Shown: positions 41,888-51,509, counted from the first letter of the stretch. The stretch is 64,000 bases of DNA from Oscillospiraceae bacterium (GCA_016293865.1 JAEDDG010000003.1:1-64000); one strand, 5' to 3'. Numbers and translations are program-made. The notes: a model not told the origin generated them from the sequence alone.

Positions 41888-43702
41888 TCATTCACCACTT
41901 TCACCGTGAAAATAATCATAAACGGCTTTTGCCGTGTTTTTCGGAACCACTTTGGTGAGCTGCTCAAGTTCCGCCTCCCTGACTGCACTGACTGTCCCGA
42001 AGCTTTTAAGCAGAGCCGTGCGCCGGGCAGGTCCAACGCCCGGAATGGCGTCCAGCGTGGATCCCACTGCGCTTTTGCTGCGCAGCTTCCTGTGATATTC
42101 AATGGCAAACCGATGCGTTTCCTCCTGAATTGTTCCGATAAATGCAAACACATGGGGCTGGGCGGCAATGCCGATCTCATGCCCCTCCGGCGTGACCAGC
42201 GCCCGGGTTCGGTGCCGGTCATCCTTGACCATTCCGAAAACCGGAACATTGACTCCGTTTTCCACACAGGCGCGGACCGCCGCCGCCGCATGGGCTGCGC
42301 CGCCGTCAATCAGCAAAAGATCCGGCAGCGGAGCAAATTTTTCATCGCCGGCGGCATACCTTGCCATCCGCCGTCCCACCGCTTCCGCCATGCTTCCATA
42401 GTCGTTCTGGCCGTCTGTCGTCATGATTTTAAAATGCCGGTAATCGCGCTTCAGCGGCCGTCCGTCTTTGAATACAACCATGCCGGCAACAATGCTGTCG
42501 TTGCCTGTATTTGAAATATCAAACGCCTCGATCCGTTCCGGCAGTCCCGGCAGATCCAGCGCCTTTTCCAGCCACTGCGCCGTCCTGGACGCTTTTTCCT
42601 CCCGTGTTGAATGCCGCTCAATTTCTTCTCTGGCATTCAGGACTGCTGTTGCTGTATAAACAGCTTTTTCTCCGCGCTGCGGCACGGAAACCGTGACGCT
42701 GCGTCCGGCGCACTGGCTGATCAGCTGCTGCAGGGACTGGGCGTCCGCCAGTTCAAACGGAAGCAGTACGCTCTTCGGCGCACTGGCGCGTATGGTATAG
42801 TATTGCCGCACCAGGCCCGAAACCGCTTCGTCATCATCTTCGACCGGCTCGTCAATCAGCTCATAATCCTTGCCGAGAAGCTGTCCGTCCACATAATGCA
42901 GCACAACAAAGCAGCTTTTGACGCCCCGGCAGAAGCCGACAGCGTCCACATCCGTGCCGTTGGCGCTCCATGCGTGCTGCTTCGTCTCCAGAAGCGAGAT
43001 GGCCTTGATGCTGTCGCGCAGCTCCGCCGCGCGCTCAAAGCGCAGCGCCTGCGCCGCGGCAGCCATCTCTTCCTTCAGCTGCTTCAGAAGCTCCGCGCTG
43101 CGTCCCTCAAGAATCATGACCGCCTGATCAATGGCCTGCAGATATTCGCTTCTCGGCGTGTCCCTCAGGCAGTATGCCCGGCATGCGCCCATGTGATAAT
43201 TCAGACATGGGCGCTCACGTCCGATATCCCGCGGAAACCGCCGTGCACACTGCGGCAGTTTCAGCGCTTTTTTCATGGCCTCCAATGCTGCAAAGGTGGA
43301 GCCCCGGCTGCCGTATGGTCCAAAATAACGCGCACCGTCATCTGCCGTCCGGGAGACAACGGTCAGTTCCGGATAATCCGCCGCTCTGTCCAGCCGGACA
43401 AACGGGTAACCTTTGTCATCCTTCAGCAGAATATTGTATTTGGGCATATGGTGCTTGATCAGTGAGTTTTCCAGCACCAGCGCTTCAAACTCCGATGTGG
43501 CGACAATGACGTCAAAATCCGCAATATTTGAAACCAGTGCCTGCGTCTTTTCATTGTGCGCGCCGCGGAAATAGCTGCTGACACGGTTTTTCAGCAGCTT
43601 CGCCTTGCCCACATAGATAATTTTCCCCGCTGCATCCTTCATCAGGTATACGCCGGGTTTCATGGGGAGCGCATGCGCCTTTGCGGCCAGTTTCTCGATC
43701 AT
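41888..43702 (-). CDS. uvrC: Excinuclease ABC subunit C
   Basis: A 604-aa nucleotide-excision-repair nuclease making both incisions around a UvrAB-marked lesion. A GIY-YIG domain lies at the N-terminus (PGVYLMKDAAGKIIYVGKAK), a UVR motif near 200, a Cys-containing link region (CARRFPRDIGRERPCLNYH), the RNase-H-like endonuclease domain (RIEAFDISNTGND, LLIDGGAAH) and C-terminal helix-hairpin-helix motifs (LDAIPGVGPARRTALLKSFG). Length is normal. GGGAG lies eight bases before the ATG. Confidence 0.96.
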   Translation of the reverse strand: MIEKLAAKAHALPMKPGVYLMKDAAGKIIYVGKAKLLKNRVSSYFRGAHNEKTQALVSNIADFDVIVATSEFEALVLENSLIKHHMPKYNILLKDDKGYPFVRLDRAADYPELTVVSRTADDGARYFGPYGSRGSTFAALEAMKKALKLPQCARRFPRDIGRERPCLNYHMGACRAYCLRDTPRSEYLQAIDQAVMILEGRSAELLKQLKEEMAAAAQALRFERAAELRDSIKAISLLETKQHAWSANGTDVDAVGFCRGVKSCFVVLHYVDGQLLGKDYELIDEPVEDDDEAVSGLVRQYYTIRASAPKSVLLPFELADAQSLQQLISQCAGRSVTVSVPQRGEKAVYTATAVLNAREEIERHSTREEKASRTAQWLEKALDLPGLPERIEAFDISNTGNDSIVAGMVVFKDGRPLKRDYRHFKIMTTDGQNDYGSMAEAVGRRMARYAAGDEKFAPLPDLLLIDGGAAHAAAAVRACVENGVNVPVFGMVKDDRHRTRALVTPEGHEIGIAAQPHVFAFIGTIQEETHRFAIEYHRKLRSKSAVGSTLDAIPGVGPARRTALLKSFGTVSAVREAELEQLTKVVPKNTAKAVYDYFHGESGE

Positions 43703-43726
43703 TCTTCAATCTCCCGGTAAAAAATG

Positions 43727-43762
43727 TGTCTCAAAATGCCGGAAAACTCCGGCACTCTGAGA
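43727..43762 (-). terminator. Terminator of ptsH
   Basis: A long, slightly imperfect stem (about 43727-43743 with 43748-43765) ending in GTCTCA/TGAGAC, followed on the minus strand by T6. It separates ptsH from uvrC, although some readthrough into uvrC is possible since its start is only 25 bases away. Confidence 0.75.
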
Positions 43763-43809
43763 CATCAATTTCATACTTATATCAGGTTTTTCCCCTGAAT
43801 GACCCTGTT

Positions 43810-44073
43810 TTATTCTGCAAACCCGGAGGAAATCAGCTTGCAAAGCGTATCAACTGCGGCTTCCTCGTCGACGCCGTCAGCGATAATATTGATTTTTGTG
43901 CCCTGTACAACACCAAGCGAGAGTACGCCCAGCAGACTCTTCGCATTGACCTTACGCTCTTCCTTTTCGATCCAGATACTACATTTGAATTCATTTGCCT
44001 TCTGAGTGAAAAAAGTTGCGGGTCTTGCATGAAGGCCGACCTGATTGCCGACGACAGTCTCTTTTACGAACAT
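43810..44073 (-). CDS. ptsH: Phosphocarrier protein HPr
   Basis: An 87-aa phosphocarrier. The active-site His15 is in NQVGLHARPATFF and the regulatory Ser46 in VNAKSLLGVLSLGV, so it can act both in sugar phosphotransfer and, when phosphorylated on Ser46 by HPr kinase, as CcpA corepressor. ptsI is not next to it; the gene stands alone with its own promoter and terminator, common in Clostridia. GGAGGAT precedes the ATG. The leader holds a small palindrome (44094-44110). Confidence 0.95.
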   Translation of the reverse strand: MFVKETVVGNQVGLHARPATFFTQKANEFKCSIWIEKEERKVNAKSLLGVLSLGVVQGTKINIIADGVDEEAAVDTLCKLISSGFAE

Positions 44074-44133
44074 ATTTTATCCTCCTTTGGAATAAGCGCG
44101 TTACGCTTAACCGGGCTCACATTCCCTTCTTAT

Positions 44134-44162
44134 ATTTTATCAAATGCAGAGAAAATCGTCAA
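44134..44162 (-). promoter_or_regulatory. Promoter of ptsH
   Basis: TTGACG (44157-44162) and TAAAAT (44134-44139) are separated by 17 bases on the minus strand, about 55 bases before the HPr start. Confidence 0.88.
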
Positions 44163-44217
44163 TGACAATTTGTACGAACTTTCATGCGTTTTCCGAAGGA
44201 ATACCAGCAAAAAAGCA

Positions 44218-46599
44218 CTATTTGAGTTCGACTACGGTAACGCCGTTCTCCCCTTCGCCAAAACGGCCGAGCCGGAATGCCTTCACCTGCCTGTTTTTGC
44301 GCAGACTCTGCTGCACGGCGGCGCGCAGCACGCCGGTGCCCTTCCCGTGAATCACCGTCACCGTATTCAGCCTGGCCATCTGCGCACCGTCAATATAGCG
44401 TTCCAGCACAGAAACTGCCTCCTCGGCATTCATGCCGCGCAGATCCAGCTCCGGACGCACGCTCTCCCGCAGTGCGCCGGATGACACGCCCACTGATGAC
44501 GCGCTCTGCTTCGCGCGCCGCTCCGGCTTTGTCACGCGGACCTCATCCTGTCCGGCTGTCATATTCATCGCCCCGGCCTGAAGCTGCAGCGTGCCGTCCG
44601 GGAGAACCGCCGTAACCACAGCCTTGACGCCCAGCGCCAGGATCTGAACCGTGTCGCCCTGCCGTGCAGGCCGCTCTGCCGGCGGAGGCACCGCCTCTTC
44701 ATCGCGGAGGGCGTCCAGCCGCTCCTCCGTCTCATTGATGCTGCGGCGCAGAGCAGCCCGGGCATCATTTACCCGCTGCCAGTCGTTCTCCTTCGCCGCG
44801 TTTTTACGCATACGGCCCAGCTCTTCAAATACATCGTCTGCGGCGGCGCGGGCTTCATCCAGAATCCGCCTCGCCTCACGTCTGGCAGTCTGAGCTGCCT
44901 TGTCCAGCGCAGCGTCTGCCTCCTGCTTTTCCTTCTCCGCAGCCGCGCGTGTCTCTTCCGCCCTGCGCAGCGCGCAGGCGGCCTCTTCCCGCTCATGCTC
45001 CGTCTGCTGACGGATACGTTCCAGATTTTCCAGCACCTCTTCAAAGCTGGCCGTGCCGGCGTCAATCCGGCTGCGCGCGTCATCAATGATGACCTGCGGG
45101 ACACCCAGCCGCGCGGAAATGGCAAACGCATTGCTCTTTCCCGGGATGCCGATCAGCAGGCGGTAGGTGGGCTGCAGCGTATCCACGTCAAATTCACAGG
45201 CGGCATTCTGCACGCCGCTCTGTGTCGTGGCATAGATTTTCAGCTCCGCATAATGGGTTGTGGCCGCCACCATGGCCCCGGCTTTTCTCGCATACTCAAT
45301 AATCGAGATGGCCAGCGCGGCGCCCTCCACCGGATCCGTCCCCGCACCCAGCTCGTCAAACAGCAGCAGTGTGCCGGTTCCGCACTCCTGAAGAATCCCG
45401 GTAATATTCTTCATATGTGAGGAGAATGTGGACAGAGACTGCTCAATGGACTGCTCATCGCCGATATCCACAAGGATTTTGCTGAAAACAGGCGTCTGAC
45501 TGCCGTCACCGGCAGGGATATGCAGGCCGCACTGGGCCATTGCGCACAAAACGCCCACGGTTTTGATGCTGACGGTTTTGCCGCCGGTATTGGGGCCGGT
45601 GATTACAAGCGTATCAAACTGGCCGCCCAGGCGCACGTCGATCGGCACAGCTGTTTTCACCGGCAGCAGCGGATGCCGCGCCCTGCGAAGATTCAAAACG
45701 CCGTCCTCCGCAATCACGGGCGCGCAGCAGTCCAGCTTGTAGGAAAGCCGGGCCTTGGCAAAAATCAGATCCAGCGCGGACAGTGCCATAAACGTGCTTG
45801 TGATGTCATCCTCACACGATGCGGCCTCAGCCGAAAGCTCCATCAAAATGCGCTCGATTTCATTTTTCTCTTTTGCCAGCAGCTCGCGGATTTCGTTATT
45901 CGACTCAACGACCGACATCGGTTCAACAAAGAGCGTGGCGCCGGATGACGAGATGTCGTGCACCAGGCCGGGAACCGACGACTTGAACTCCGCCTTCACA
46001 GGAACCACATAGCGGTCGTTGCGCATGGTGATGATCGGCTCCTGCAGGGCCTTTGCATAAGTCGCTGAGGAGATGATCTTCTGCAGAGACTGGCGGATCC
46101 TGTCGCCCGCAATCCGCATCTGCCGGCGGATGGCCGCAAGCTCGCGGCTGGCATTATCGGCGAGCTCGTCCTCGCCGATAATCGATTCCGTAATCCGGCT
46201 TTCCAGCGCCCGGTTCGGCCGGACCGAAGAAAAGAGATAGTCTATCGGGCTTCTGTACTGCCGGTCACCGGAAGCATACGCGCACACGGCCCGGGCCGCG
46301 GCCAGCAGGCCGCCGATGTCCAGCAGCTCCCGGGTATTGAGCATGCCTCCGATTCTTGCCCTTGACAGGGATGCGGATACATCCTTCACACCCGAGAAAG
46401 AAGGCGCACCCTTCACCGCCATCATATCTTTCGCCGCGGTTGTCTCCGACTGGCGGCGGCGGATTTCATAGACATCTTCTGCCGGAGTCAGTTTTTTTGC
46501 GGCATCTTTCGCCGGCTGGCTCACCGCTTCTGCGGCAAGCATATCCAGTACAGCCGGCAGCTGAAGAATATTCAGCGATTTTTCATATAATGTTGTCAT
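44218..46599 (-). CDS. mutS2: Endonuclease MutS2
   Basis: A 793-aa MutS2 family protein. An ATPase core with Walker A ITGPNTGGKTVSIKTVG and LLFDELGAGTDPVEGAALA is followed by a long coiled coil (about 520-640), a KOW-like segment and a C-terminal Smr endonuclease domain with LDLRGMNAEEAVSVLERYID and VIHGKGTGVLR. It lacks the mismatch-recognition domain of MutS1. Known roles are suppression of recombination and rescue of collided ribosomes. It lies 56 bases downstream of recO. Confidence 0.95.
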   Translation of the reverse strand: MTTLYEKSLNILQLPAVLDMLAAEAVSQPAKDAAKKLTPAEDVYEIRRRQSETTAAKDMMAVKGAPSFSGVKDVSASLSRARIGGMLNTRELLDIGGLLAAARAVCAYASGDRQYRSPIDYLFSSVRPNRALESRITESIIGEDELADNASRELAAIRRQMRIAGDRIRQSLQKIISSATYAKALQEPIITMRNDRYVVPVKAEFKSSVPGLVHDISSSGATLFVEPMSVVESNNEIRELLAKEKNEIERILMELSAEAASCEDDITSTFMALSALDLIFAKARLSYKLDCCAPVIAEDGVLNLRRARHPLLPVKTAVPIDVRLGGQFDTLVITGPNTGGKTVSIKTVGVLCAMAQCGLHIPAGDGSQTPVFSKILVDIGDEQSIEQSLSTFSSHMKNITGILQECGTGTLLLFDELGAGTDPVEGAALAISIIEYARKAGAMVAATTHYAELKIYATTQSGVQNAACEFDVDTLQPTYRLLIGIPGKSNAFAISARLGVPQVIIDDARSRIDAGTASFEEVLENLERIRQQTEHEREEAACALRRAEETRAAAEKEKQEADAALDKAAQTARREARRILDEARAAADDVFEELGRMRKNAAKENDWQRVNDARAALRRSINETEERLDALRDEEAVPPPAERPARQGDTVQILALGVKAVVTAVLPDGTLQLQAGAMNMTAGQDEVRVTKPERRAKQSASSVGVSSGALRESVRPELDLRGMNAEEAVSVLERYIDGAQMARLNTVTVIHGKGTGVLRAAVQQSLRKNRQVKAFRLGRFGEGENGVTVVELK

Positions 46600-46654
46600 A
46601 TGTTCAAAGTCCTAAAATTTTCATTCAGTTCGCAGCGGGACAATATCCCGGCGC

Positions 46655-47407
46655 CTATATGCCGGACACCCGTTTGTAGTATTCAAGCGCCTTTGAACGG
46701 TAATCCAGCTGTGCGGCTGCATATTTTTCACAGGCGCAGCCGAGATTGGCAAGCGCTGCGTTCCCAAGCGTGAAAGAGAAAACCTTTTTTGCCTCCGCCG
46801 TCAGGATATACCGCATGGCTTCCAGCGCGCCCTGCGTTAAATGCACGCAGTCCGGCTCCGTCTCCGGCTGCGCGCAGGCAGCGCAGCAGATCTCACCGGC
46901 AGACAGATGCAGCACAGGCTCCTGAACGTCCATCCTTCCGCAGATGCAGCAGCGCTCCAGTGCCGGCGCATACCCCGCGATTCCCATCAGGCGCAGCTCA
47001 AACGCCGGCTTGACAAGCGCCGGTTCCTTCTGCTTTTCACTGAGCGCAAAAAGGCTGTTCAGGCACAGCGCCAGCGCTTCCGGTGCAGGCAGATTCTCCG
47101 CACACAGCAGCTCAAGCATTTCCGCAAAATAAGCACCCAGCGCCAAAAGCTCGACGCCGTCCCGCAGGCCCTCAAACAGCTCCAGGCTGCGGGCCTCTGT
47201 CAGCATCCAGCGGCCGTGTGTCTCCAGCAGCGTCATTTCCGAAAATGCCAGAAATTCCGTGGCCGCGGCAACCTTGCTCCCCCGGCGTCTGGCTCCCCGG
47301 GCGGTTACAGTCAGCTTTCCCTCGCCAGGCGTCAGAACAGTCAGGATCCGGCTGGATTCCTTATATTTTACTTCACGCAGCACAAGGCCGGTGGTCGTTA
47401 TGTACAT
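46655..47407 (-). CDS. recO: DNA repair protein RecO
   Basis: A 250-aa recombination mediator of the RecFOR pathway, loading RecA on SSB-covered DNA. The OB-fold N-terminus ITTTGLVLREVKYKESSRIL and a four-Cys zinc site (ERCCICGRMDVQ with EICCAAC) are clear. The ATG at 47407 follows AGGAGG; an ATG five codons earlier lies before that site. It sits between yqzL and mutS2, as expected for Firmicutes. Confidence 0.94.
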   Translation of the reverse strand: MYITTTGLVLREVKYKESSRILTVLTPGEGKLTVTARGARRRGSKVAAATEFLAFSEMTLLETHGRWMLTEARSLELFEGLRDGVELLALGAYFAEMLELLCAENLPAPEALALCLNSLFALSEKQKEPALVKPAFELRLMGIAGYAPALERCCICGRMDVQEPVLHLSAGEICCAACAQPETEPDCVHLTQGALEAMRYILTAEAKKVFSFTLGNAALANLGCACEKYAAAQLDYRSKALEYYKRVSGI

Positions 47408-47418
47408 GGACGCCTCCT

Positions 47419-47440
47419 GCATGAGCCGCGGAGCTCATGC
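47419..47440 (-). promoter_or_regulatory. Stem-loop overlapping the yqzL stop and recO leader
   Basis: GCATGAGC (47419-47426) and GCTCATGC (47433-47440) form a perfect 8-bp stem with a 6-base loop. It includes the yqzL stop codon and ends next to the recO ribosome binding site, so translation of yqzL would open it. Confidence 0.55.
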
Positions 47441-47545
47441 CGTTTTGGTCGTTTCCTGCTCTTCATGCCGGAGCCGGCAGAAAAGCAGGTAACAGAGAAT
47501 ATCGCCTGTTTCCGTAAAAAGATTCCATACGTCATCGGCAGTCAT
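47435..47545 (-). CDS. yqzL: YqzL-like small protein, 36 aa
   Basis: A 36-residue ORF between era and recO, the same place as yqzL in Bacillus. It begins MTADDVWNLFTETGDI and continues with CYLLFCRLRHEEQE, matching the family pattern of a hydrophobic helix with WxLFxxTGxIxxYLL followed by a charged tail. GGGGAGGA lies seven bases before the ATG. The function of the family is unknown. Confidence 0.85.
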   Translation of the reverse strand: MTADDVWNLFTETGDILCYLLFCRLRHEEQETTKTA

Positions 47546-47612
47546 AAGCTCATCCTCCCCGATGTGCTTATTCTGTGCCGCTGCCGCTTGTCTATGAGCG
47601 GTAAATCCAGCC

Positions 47613-48500
47613 TTATTCCGAAAAGCCGAAATTGCGCAGCTGTGCGGTGCTGTCCCGCCAGTTTTCCTTGACCTTCACCCAGGTCTGCAGATAAACCGGA
47701 CTACCCATAAACGTCTCAATATCCCTGCGCGCCAGTGCGCCGACTTTGCGCAGCATATCCCCATGTTTTCCGATGATAATCCCCTTATGGCTCTCCTTTT
47801 CGCAGAAAATTGTGACATCAAGATCAATCATCCCGTTTTCCCGCTGGGAAAACTTTGTCACTTCCACCGCAGTTCCGTGCGGAATTTCGCGCTCCAGACA
47901 AATCAGCAGCTTTTCGCGCACAATTTCAGCCACGATCTGCCGCTCCGGCTGGTCGGTGATCATATCCTCAGGGAAGAGGGCGGGTCCTTCCGCCGCAAAC
48001 TTTGAAAACTCGTCCAGCAGTTCCTGTGTCCCCTCGCCGGTTTTTGCACTGATGGGCACAACGGCCTCAAACTCATGTGCCGCCGTATAGCAGGCGATTA
48101 CCTGAAGGAGCTGTTCTTTTCTGACTGTGTCGATTTTGTTGATGACCAGCACAGCCGGCACGCCGGCGGATTGGATCCGCTCGATCAGAAGGCGCTCCTG
48201 CGTGCCGATTTCCGGCACCGGCTCCACAAGCAGAGCCACGGCGTCCACATCTGCGACGCTTTCCTCAACCACCTTGACCATATAGTCGCCCAGGCGGTTG
48301 CGCGCTTTGTGAAAGCCGGGCGTATCCAGCAGAACCAGCTGCGTGTCTCCCCGGTTGACAATCGCAAATATCCGATTGCGGGTGGTCTGGGGCTTATCGG
48401 TAACGATAGCAATTTTCTCGCCGACCAGTGTATTGGTCAGTGTGGATTTCCCGACATTCGGTTTTCCCGCGATGGTGATCATCGCTGTTTTGGTGATCAT
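47613..48500 (-). CDS. era: GTPase Era
   Basis: A 295-aa GTPase needed for 30S ribosome assembly. It has the P-loop IAGKPNVGKSTLTNTLVG, switch motif DTPGFHKARNRLGDYM, VINKIDTV, and a C-terminal KH domain (GIIIGKHGDMLRKVGALARR) that binds the 16S rRNA 3' end. The best upstream AGGAG is 14 bases from the chosen ATG, somewhat far, so the exact start is slightly uncertain. It lies between ybeY and yqzL; the dgkA and cdd genes often found here are absent. Confidence 0.96.
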   Translation of the reverse strand: MITKTAMITIAGKPNVGKSTLTNTLVGEKIAIVTDKPQTTRNRIFAIVNRGDTQLVLLDTPGFHKARNRLGDYMVKVVEESVADVDAVALLVEPVPEIGTQERLLIERIQSAGVPAVLVINKIDTVRKEQLLQVIACYTAAHEFEAVVPISAKTGEGTQELLDEFSKFAAEGPALFPEDMITDQPERQIVAEIVREKLLICLEREIPHGTAVEVTKFSQRENGMIDLDVTIFCEKESHKGIIIGKHGDMLRKVGALARRDIETFMGSPVYLQTWVKVKENWRDSTAQLRNFGFSE

Positions 48501-48510
48501 AAACGAATCA

Positions 48511-49005
48511 TTATCTCCTGTTCATTTTCATCAAAGCCATTACGGCCTTTTCCTTGGCGCGCATCCGGCGCTTTTCCGGACCCTCATCCATATGGTCATA
48601 GCCCAGAAGGTGCAGTACGGAATGGGCGGTCAGATACGCCATCTCGTGCTTCAGGGAATGGCCGAATTCCTGCGCCTGCGCCGCCGCCCGTTCCTGAGAA
48701 AGGACCATATCGCCCAGCGGCAGGCAGCCGCTGTCCGGATCCGCCTGAACCGCATCCGGATCAAAATGCTCCGGAACCAGCTCCTGCGCAGGGAAAGACA
48801 GCACATCCGTCGGCTTGTCCACCTGCCGGAACTGCCTGTTCAATTCGTGGATATGCACATCGTCCGTCACCAGAATGTTCACTTCACACGGAACATGAAT
48901 CCGCTCGGCCGCCAGGACTGTATTCACCGTACGGCGCAGCGTACGGCGCATCCAAAAGCCGCATTTACAGTCTTCACACCGGATAAGAATTCTGTTTTTT
49001 GCCAT
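48511..49005 (-). CDS. ybeY: Endoribonuclease YbeY
   Basis: A 164-aa metal-dependent RNase for rRNA maturation and quality control. The zinc motif HSVLHLLGYDHMDEG with three His, and the preceding NRQFRQVDKPTDVLSFPAQE, are diagnostic. The gene starts three bases after phoH ends and is followed by era, a conserved order. Confidence 0.95.
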   Translation of the reverse strand: MAKNRILIRCEDCKCGFWMRRTLRRTVNTVLAAERIHVPCEVNILVTDDVHIHELNRQFRQVDKPTDVLSFPAQELVPEHFDPDAVQADPDSGCLPLGDMVLSQERAAAQAQEFGHSLKHEMAYLTAHSVLHLLGYDHMDEGPEKRRMRAKEKAVMALMKMNRR

Positions 49006-49008
49006 AGA

Positions 49009-50004
49009 TCAGCGTCTCCTTCCTGCGTTTTTCTGCCCGGTCTGGGCATTTTTCCTGTCCTCATATGCTTCATAAGCTGCAATAATCCGCTGGACCAGCA
49101 CATGGCGCACAACGTCTGCGCCGGTCAGCGTACAGATTGACACATCATCCACCCCGTCCAGAACGCGCATGGCTTCCTTCAGCCCGCTGGTCTTGTCCGC
49201 CGGCAGGTCAATCTGCGTCACGTCGCCGGTAATCACAATTTTTGAGCCGAATCCCAAACGGGTCAGAAACATTTTCATCTGTTCGCGGGAGGTATTCTGC
49301 GCCTCATCCAGAATGATGAAAGAGTCGTCCAGTGTGCGTCCGCGCATATAGGCCAGCGGCGCCACCTCAATATTCCCCCGCTCCAGATACTTATTATATG
49401 TCTCTGCGCCCAGCATATCAAACAGCGCGTCATACAGCGGGCGCAGGTAGGGGTCAACCTTGCTCTGCAGGTCGCCCGGCAGGAAGCCGAGCCGCTCGCC
49501 CGCCTCAACAGCCGGACGGGTCAGAATAATACGGTTCACAGCCTTTTCCCGGAACGCGCACACAGCCGCCGCCACCGCAAGGTATGTTTTTCCCGTGCCG
49601 GCCGGTCCGATGCCCAGTGTAACCGTGTTGTTCATAATGGCCTCGACATATTTTTTCTGACCAAGTGTCTTGGCCTTGATCGGACGGCCTTTGGCCGTCA
49701 CGCAGATCACATCCCGCGTCAGTTCGCCGATCCGGCCCTCCTGCCCGTCACGTACCAGGCCCAGAATATAGCGCACTGTCTGCGCGTCTATTGTCTCGCC
49801 CTTTGCGGCAAGATTCAAAAGCCCCTCCACTGTTTTTTCCGCATGGAGAACATCCTCCGCTTCCCCGGCGATTTTCAGTTCGGAATCCCGGTCAGTGATC
49901 CGTACACCAAGTTCGCTTTCGATCAGCTTCATGTTTTCATCAAAGGATCCGAACACATTGATGATATGCTCCATGCGGTCCACGCTAATGCTTTTTTCGA
50001 TCAT
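49009..50004 (-). CDS. phoH: PhoH family ATPase
   Basis: A 331-aa PhoH-like protein: N-terminal KH-like region, then an ATPase/helicase-like domain with Walker A LGIGPAGTGKTYLAVAAAV, FIILDEAQNTSREQMKMFLTR and FGSKIVITGDVTQIDLP. It is thought to act with YbeY in RNA metabolism, and the two genes are adjacent. The start overlaps the yqfD stop by four bases. Confidence 0.95.
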   Translation of the reverse strand: MIEKSISVDRMEHIINVFGSFDENMKLIESELGVRITDRDSELKIAGEAEDVLHAEKTVEGLLNLAAKGETIDAQTVRYILGLVRDGQEGRIGELTRDVICVTAKGRPIKAKTLGQKKYVEAIMNNTVTLGIGPAGTGKTYLAVAAAVCAFREKAVNRIILTRPAVEAGERLGFLPGDLQSKVDPYLRPLYDALFDMLGAETYNKYLERGNIEVAPLAYMRGRTLDDSFIILDEAQNTSREQMKMFLTRLGFGSKIVITGDVTQIDLPADKTSGLKEAMRVLDGVDDVSICTLTGADVVRHVLVQRIIAAYEAYEDRKNAQTGQKNAGRRR

Positions 50005-51224
50005 TCGTTTTCGTCCTCTTTATCTTCCGGGCTCCGGGCGGCAAGCTCATCCTGCGTCATCACGCGCGTCTGTCCGATTTCCTCCTCACACTCGGCACGC
50101 AGAATCACTGTGACCGTCCCGTTTCCGCTTTGTGTTGAAAAATCTGTGGATACAATCTGTCCGTTTTCTCCGATTTCCGTCTGAAGGCACTGCGTCAGAC
50201 GGCGCTGCAGGAGACTGACAGCATCCGCTTCCGGTATCTGCGTTTCCTCCAGAACTGACGCAAAAATTTCCGTCTTCTCTGTCCGGACCGGCAGCACGCT
50301 GCCTAAAAAAGACAAATCTTTTCTATTTATAATTTTATCATACTCCGCAGTAAAAATACCAGAGTCAAAATACAAATTCAGCCTGTTTTTTCCGAAAATC
50401 AAGGCATTTTTTGACCGCGCTTCTGTGCCCGGCGTCCGCAGGCGTGCATTGACCGGCATAACAGCGGACATTGTATACCACGTGCGCGCACGGATCTGCG
50501 CCTGTGCATGCACATAACGGGTTCCGGAGGATATGCTGTCCATCTGTCCCGTCACCAGAATATCGCCCGCCTGCACCGTATCCCCCACCGCGGCCGCAGC
50601 GGCACCGCTGCGCACGGTCATGCTGCTGATGACGCCGGATTTTCCGGCGCAGATGACAGCCGGCGTGCTTTCATCCGCAATTTCCGGCGCAGGCGTCTCC
50701 TCGCGCACCATAACCTGCGCACGGCTTCCGGAGATATTGACGGCGATCCAGCTCAGGTCTGTCAGGCGCCGGAGCATCTCATTTGAAATACGGCTCTGGT
50801 TCACGGTCAGACGGCAGGCACCGATATGCACGCCCAGCTCCTCCAGCTGGGACAGTATCTCATCCGTACGCACGCCGGTATTGCCGCTGACTGTAATCTG
50901 CCAGATAAAAAGAGAGGAAAGCCACACGGCCAGAATGCAGATGACCACGCCGGCAAGCAGCACATACCGTTTCCTGATTCTTTCCGTAAACGGCAGAACG
51001 CCGTAGATCCGCACGGCGCTTATCCTGGCGTCCAGACCGGTACAGACGCAGCGCAGCGCAGCAAGATCCCTGCGGCGCACGCACAGCGTCAGTCCGTCCT
51101 CAGACAGCTGTACCTTCCGCAGCACAATCCCCGCCCCGGCGCAGGCATTCAGAATTTCCTCCGGGCAGGCGCACTCCACCCTGACAGATGCAAGCCCAAG
51201 AAAAAAAGCCAGAATTTTCTCCAT
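50001..51224 (-). CDS. yqfD: Sporulation protein YqfD
   Basis: A 407-aa protein of the YqfD family, made in sporulation and required for normal spore formation in Bacillus. A cytoplasmic N-terminus of about 90 residues is followed by one membrane segment (VLLAGVVICILAVWLSSLFI) and a large outer domain with ITVSGNTGVRTDEILSQLEE and ISWI/VNISGSRAQVMVREE-like features. GAGGC precedes the ATG. It is directly downstream of yqfC and overlaps phoH. Confidence 0.92.
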   Translation of the reverse strand: MEKILAFFLGLASVRVECACPEEILNACAGAGIVLRKVQLSEDGLTLCVRRRDLAALRCVCTGLDARISAVRIYGVLPFTERIRKRYVLLAGVVICILAVWLSSLFIWQITVSGNTGVRTDEILSQLEELGVHIGACRLTVNQSRISNEMLRRLTDLSWIAVNISGSRAQVMVREETPAPEIADESTPAVICAGKSGVISSMTVRSGAAAAAVGDTVQAGDILVTGQMDSISSGTRYVHAQAQIRARTWYTMSAVMPVNARLRTPGTEARSKNALIFGKNRLNLYFDSGIFTAEYDKIINRKDLSFLGSVLPVRTEKTEIFASVLEETQIPEADAVSLLQRRLTQCLQTEIGENGQIVSTDFSTQSGNGTVTVILRAECEEEIGQTRVMTQDELAARSPEDKEDENE

Positions 51225-51227
51225 GTT

Positions 51228-51509
51228 CTATGCCTCATAAGCCACAGCGCAGATCATACCTGTAATCAGAAGGTCGTCGCTGTTCATGGCCCGCAGCTCA
51301 AGGCAGCTTCCGGTTATGCGCACAGTCATCCTGCCGCAGCGCACGCAGATGCGCTCGCGGCCGTACTCCGCAATTCCCCGGTGATTTTCAATCTGCACGC
51401 GGCTGCAGCCGGTAATGGTCACTCTGGAGGCGCCGGCCGCCTCTCCGGGAATGTCAAAAAACTCCGCCGCAAGCTCTGCAGCGGAGCGTCGGCCCGTCTT
51501 TTTTCTCAT
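51228..51509 (-). CDS. yqfC: Sporulation protein YqfC
   Basis: A 93-aa YabP/YqfC family protein. The core VTITGCSRVQIENHRGIAEY, followed by repeated short beta-strands and LLITGMI at the C-terminus, is typical. The ATG at 51509 follows GGAGG at nine bases; the frame is open 22 codons upstream into the divergent promoter region. In Bacillus the gene is under mother-cell control; candidate sporulation boxes here are too weak for me to assign a sigma factor. Confidence 0.88.
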   Translation of the reverse strand: MRKKTGRRSAAELAAEFFDIPGEAAGASRVTITGCSRVQIENHRGIAEYGRERICVRCGRMTVRITGSCLELRAMNSDDLLITGMICAVAYEA

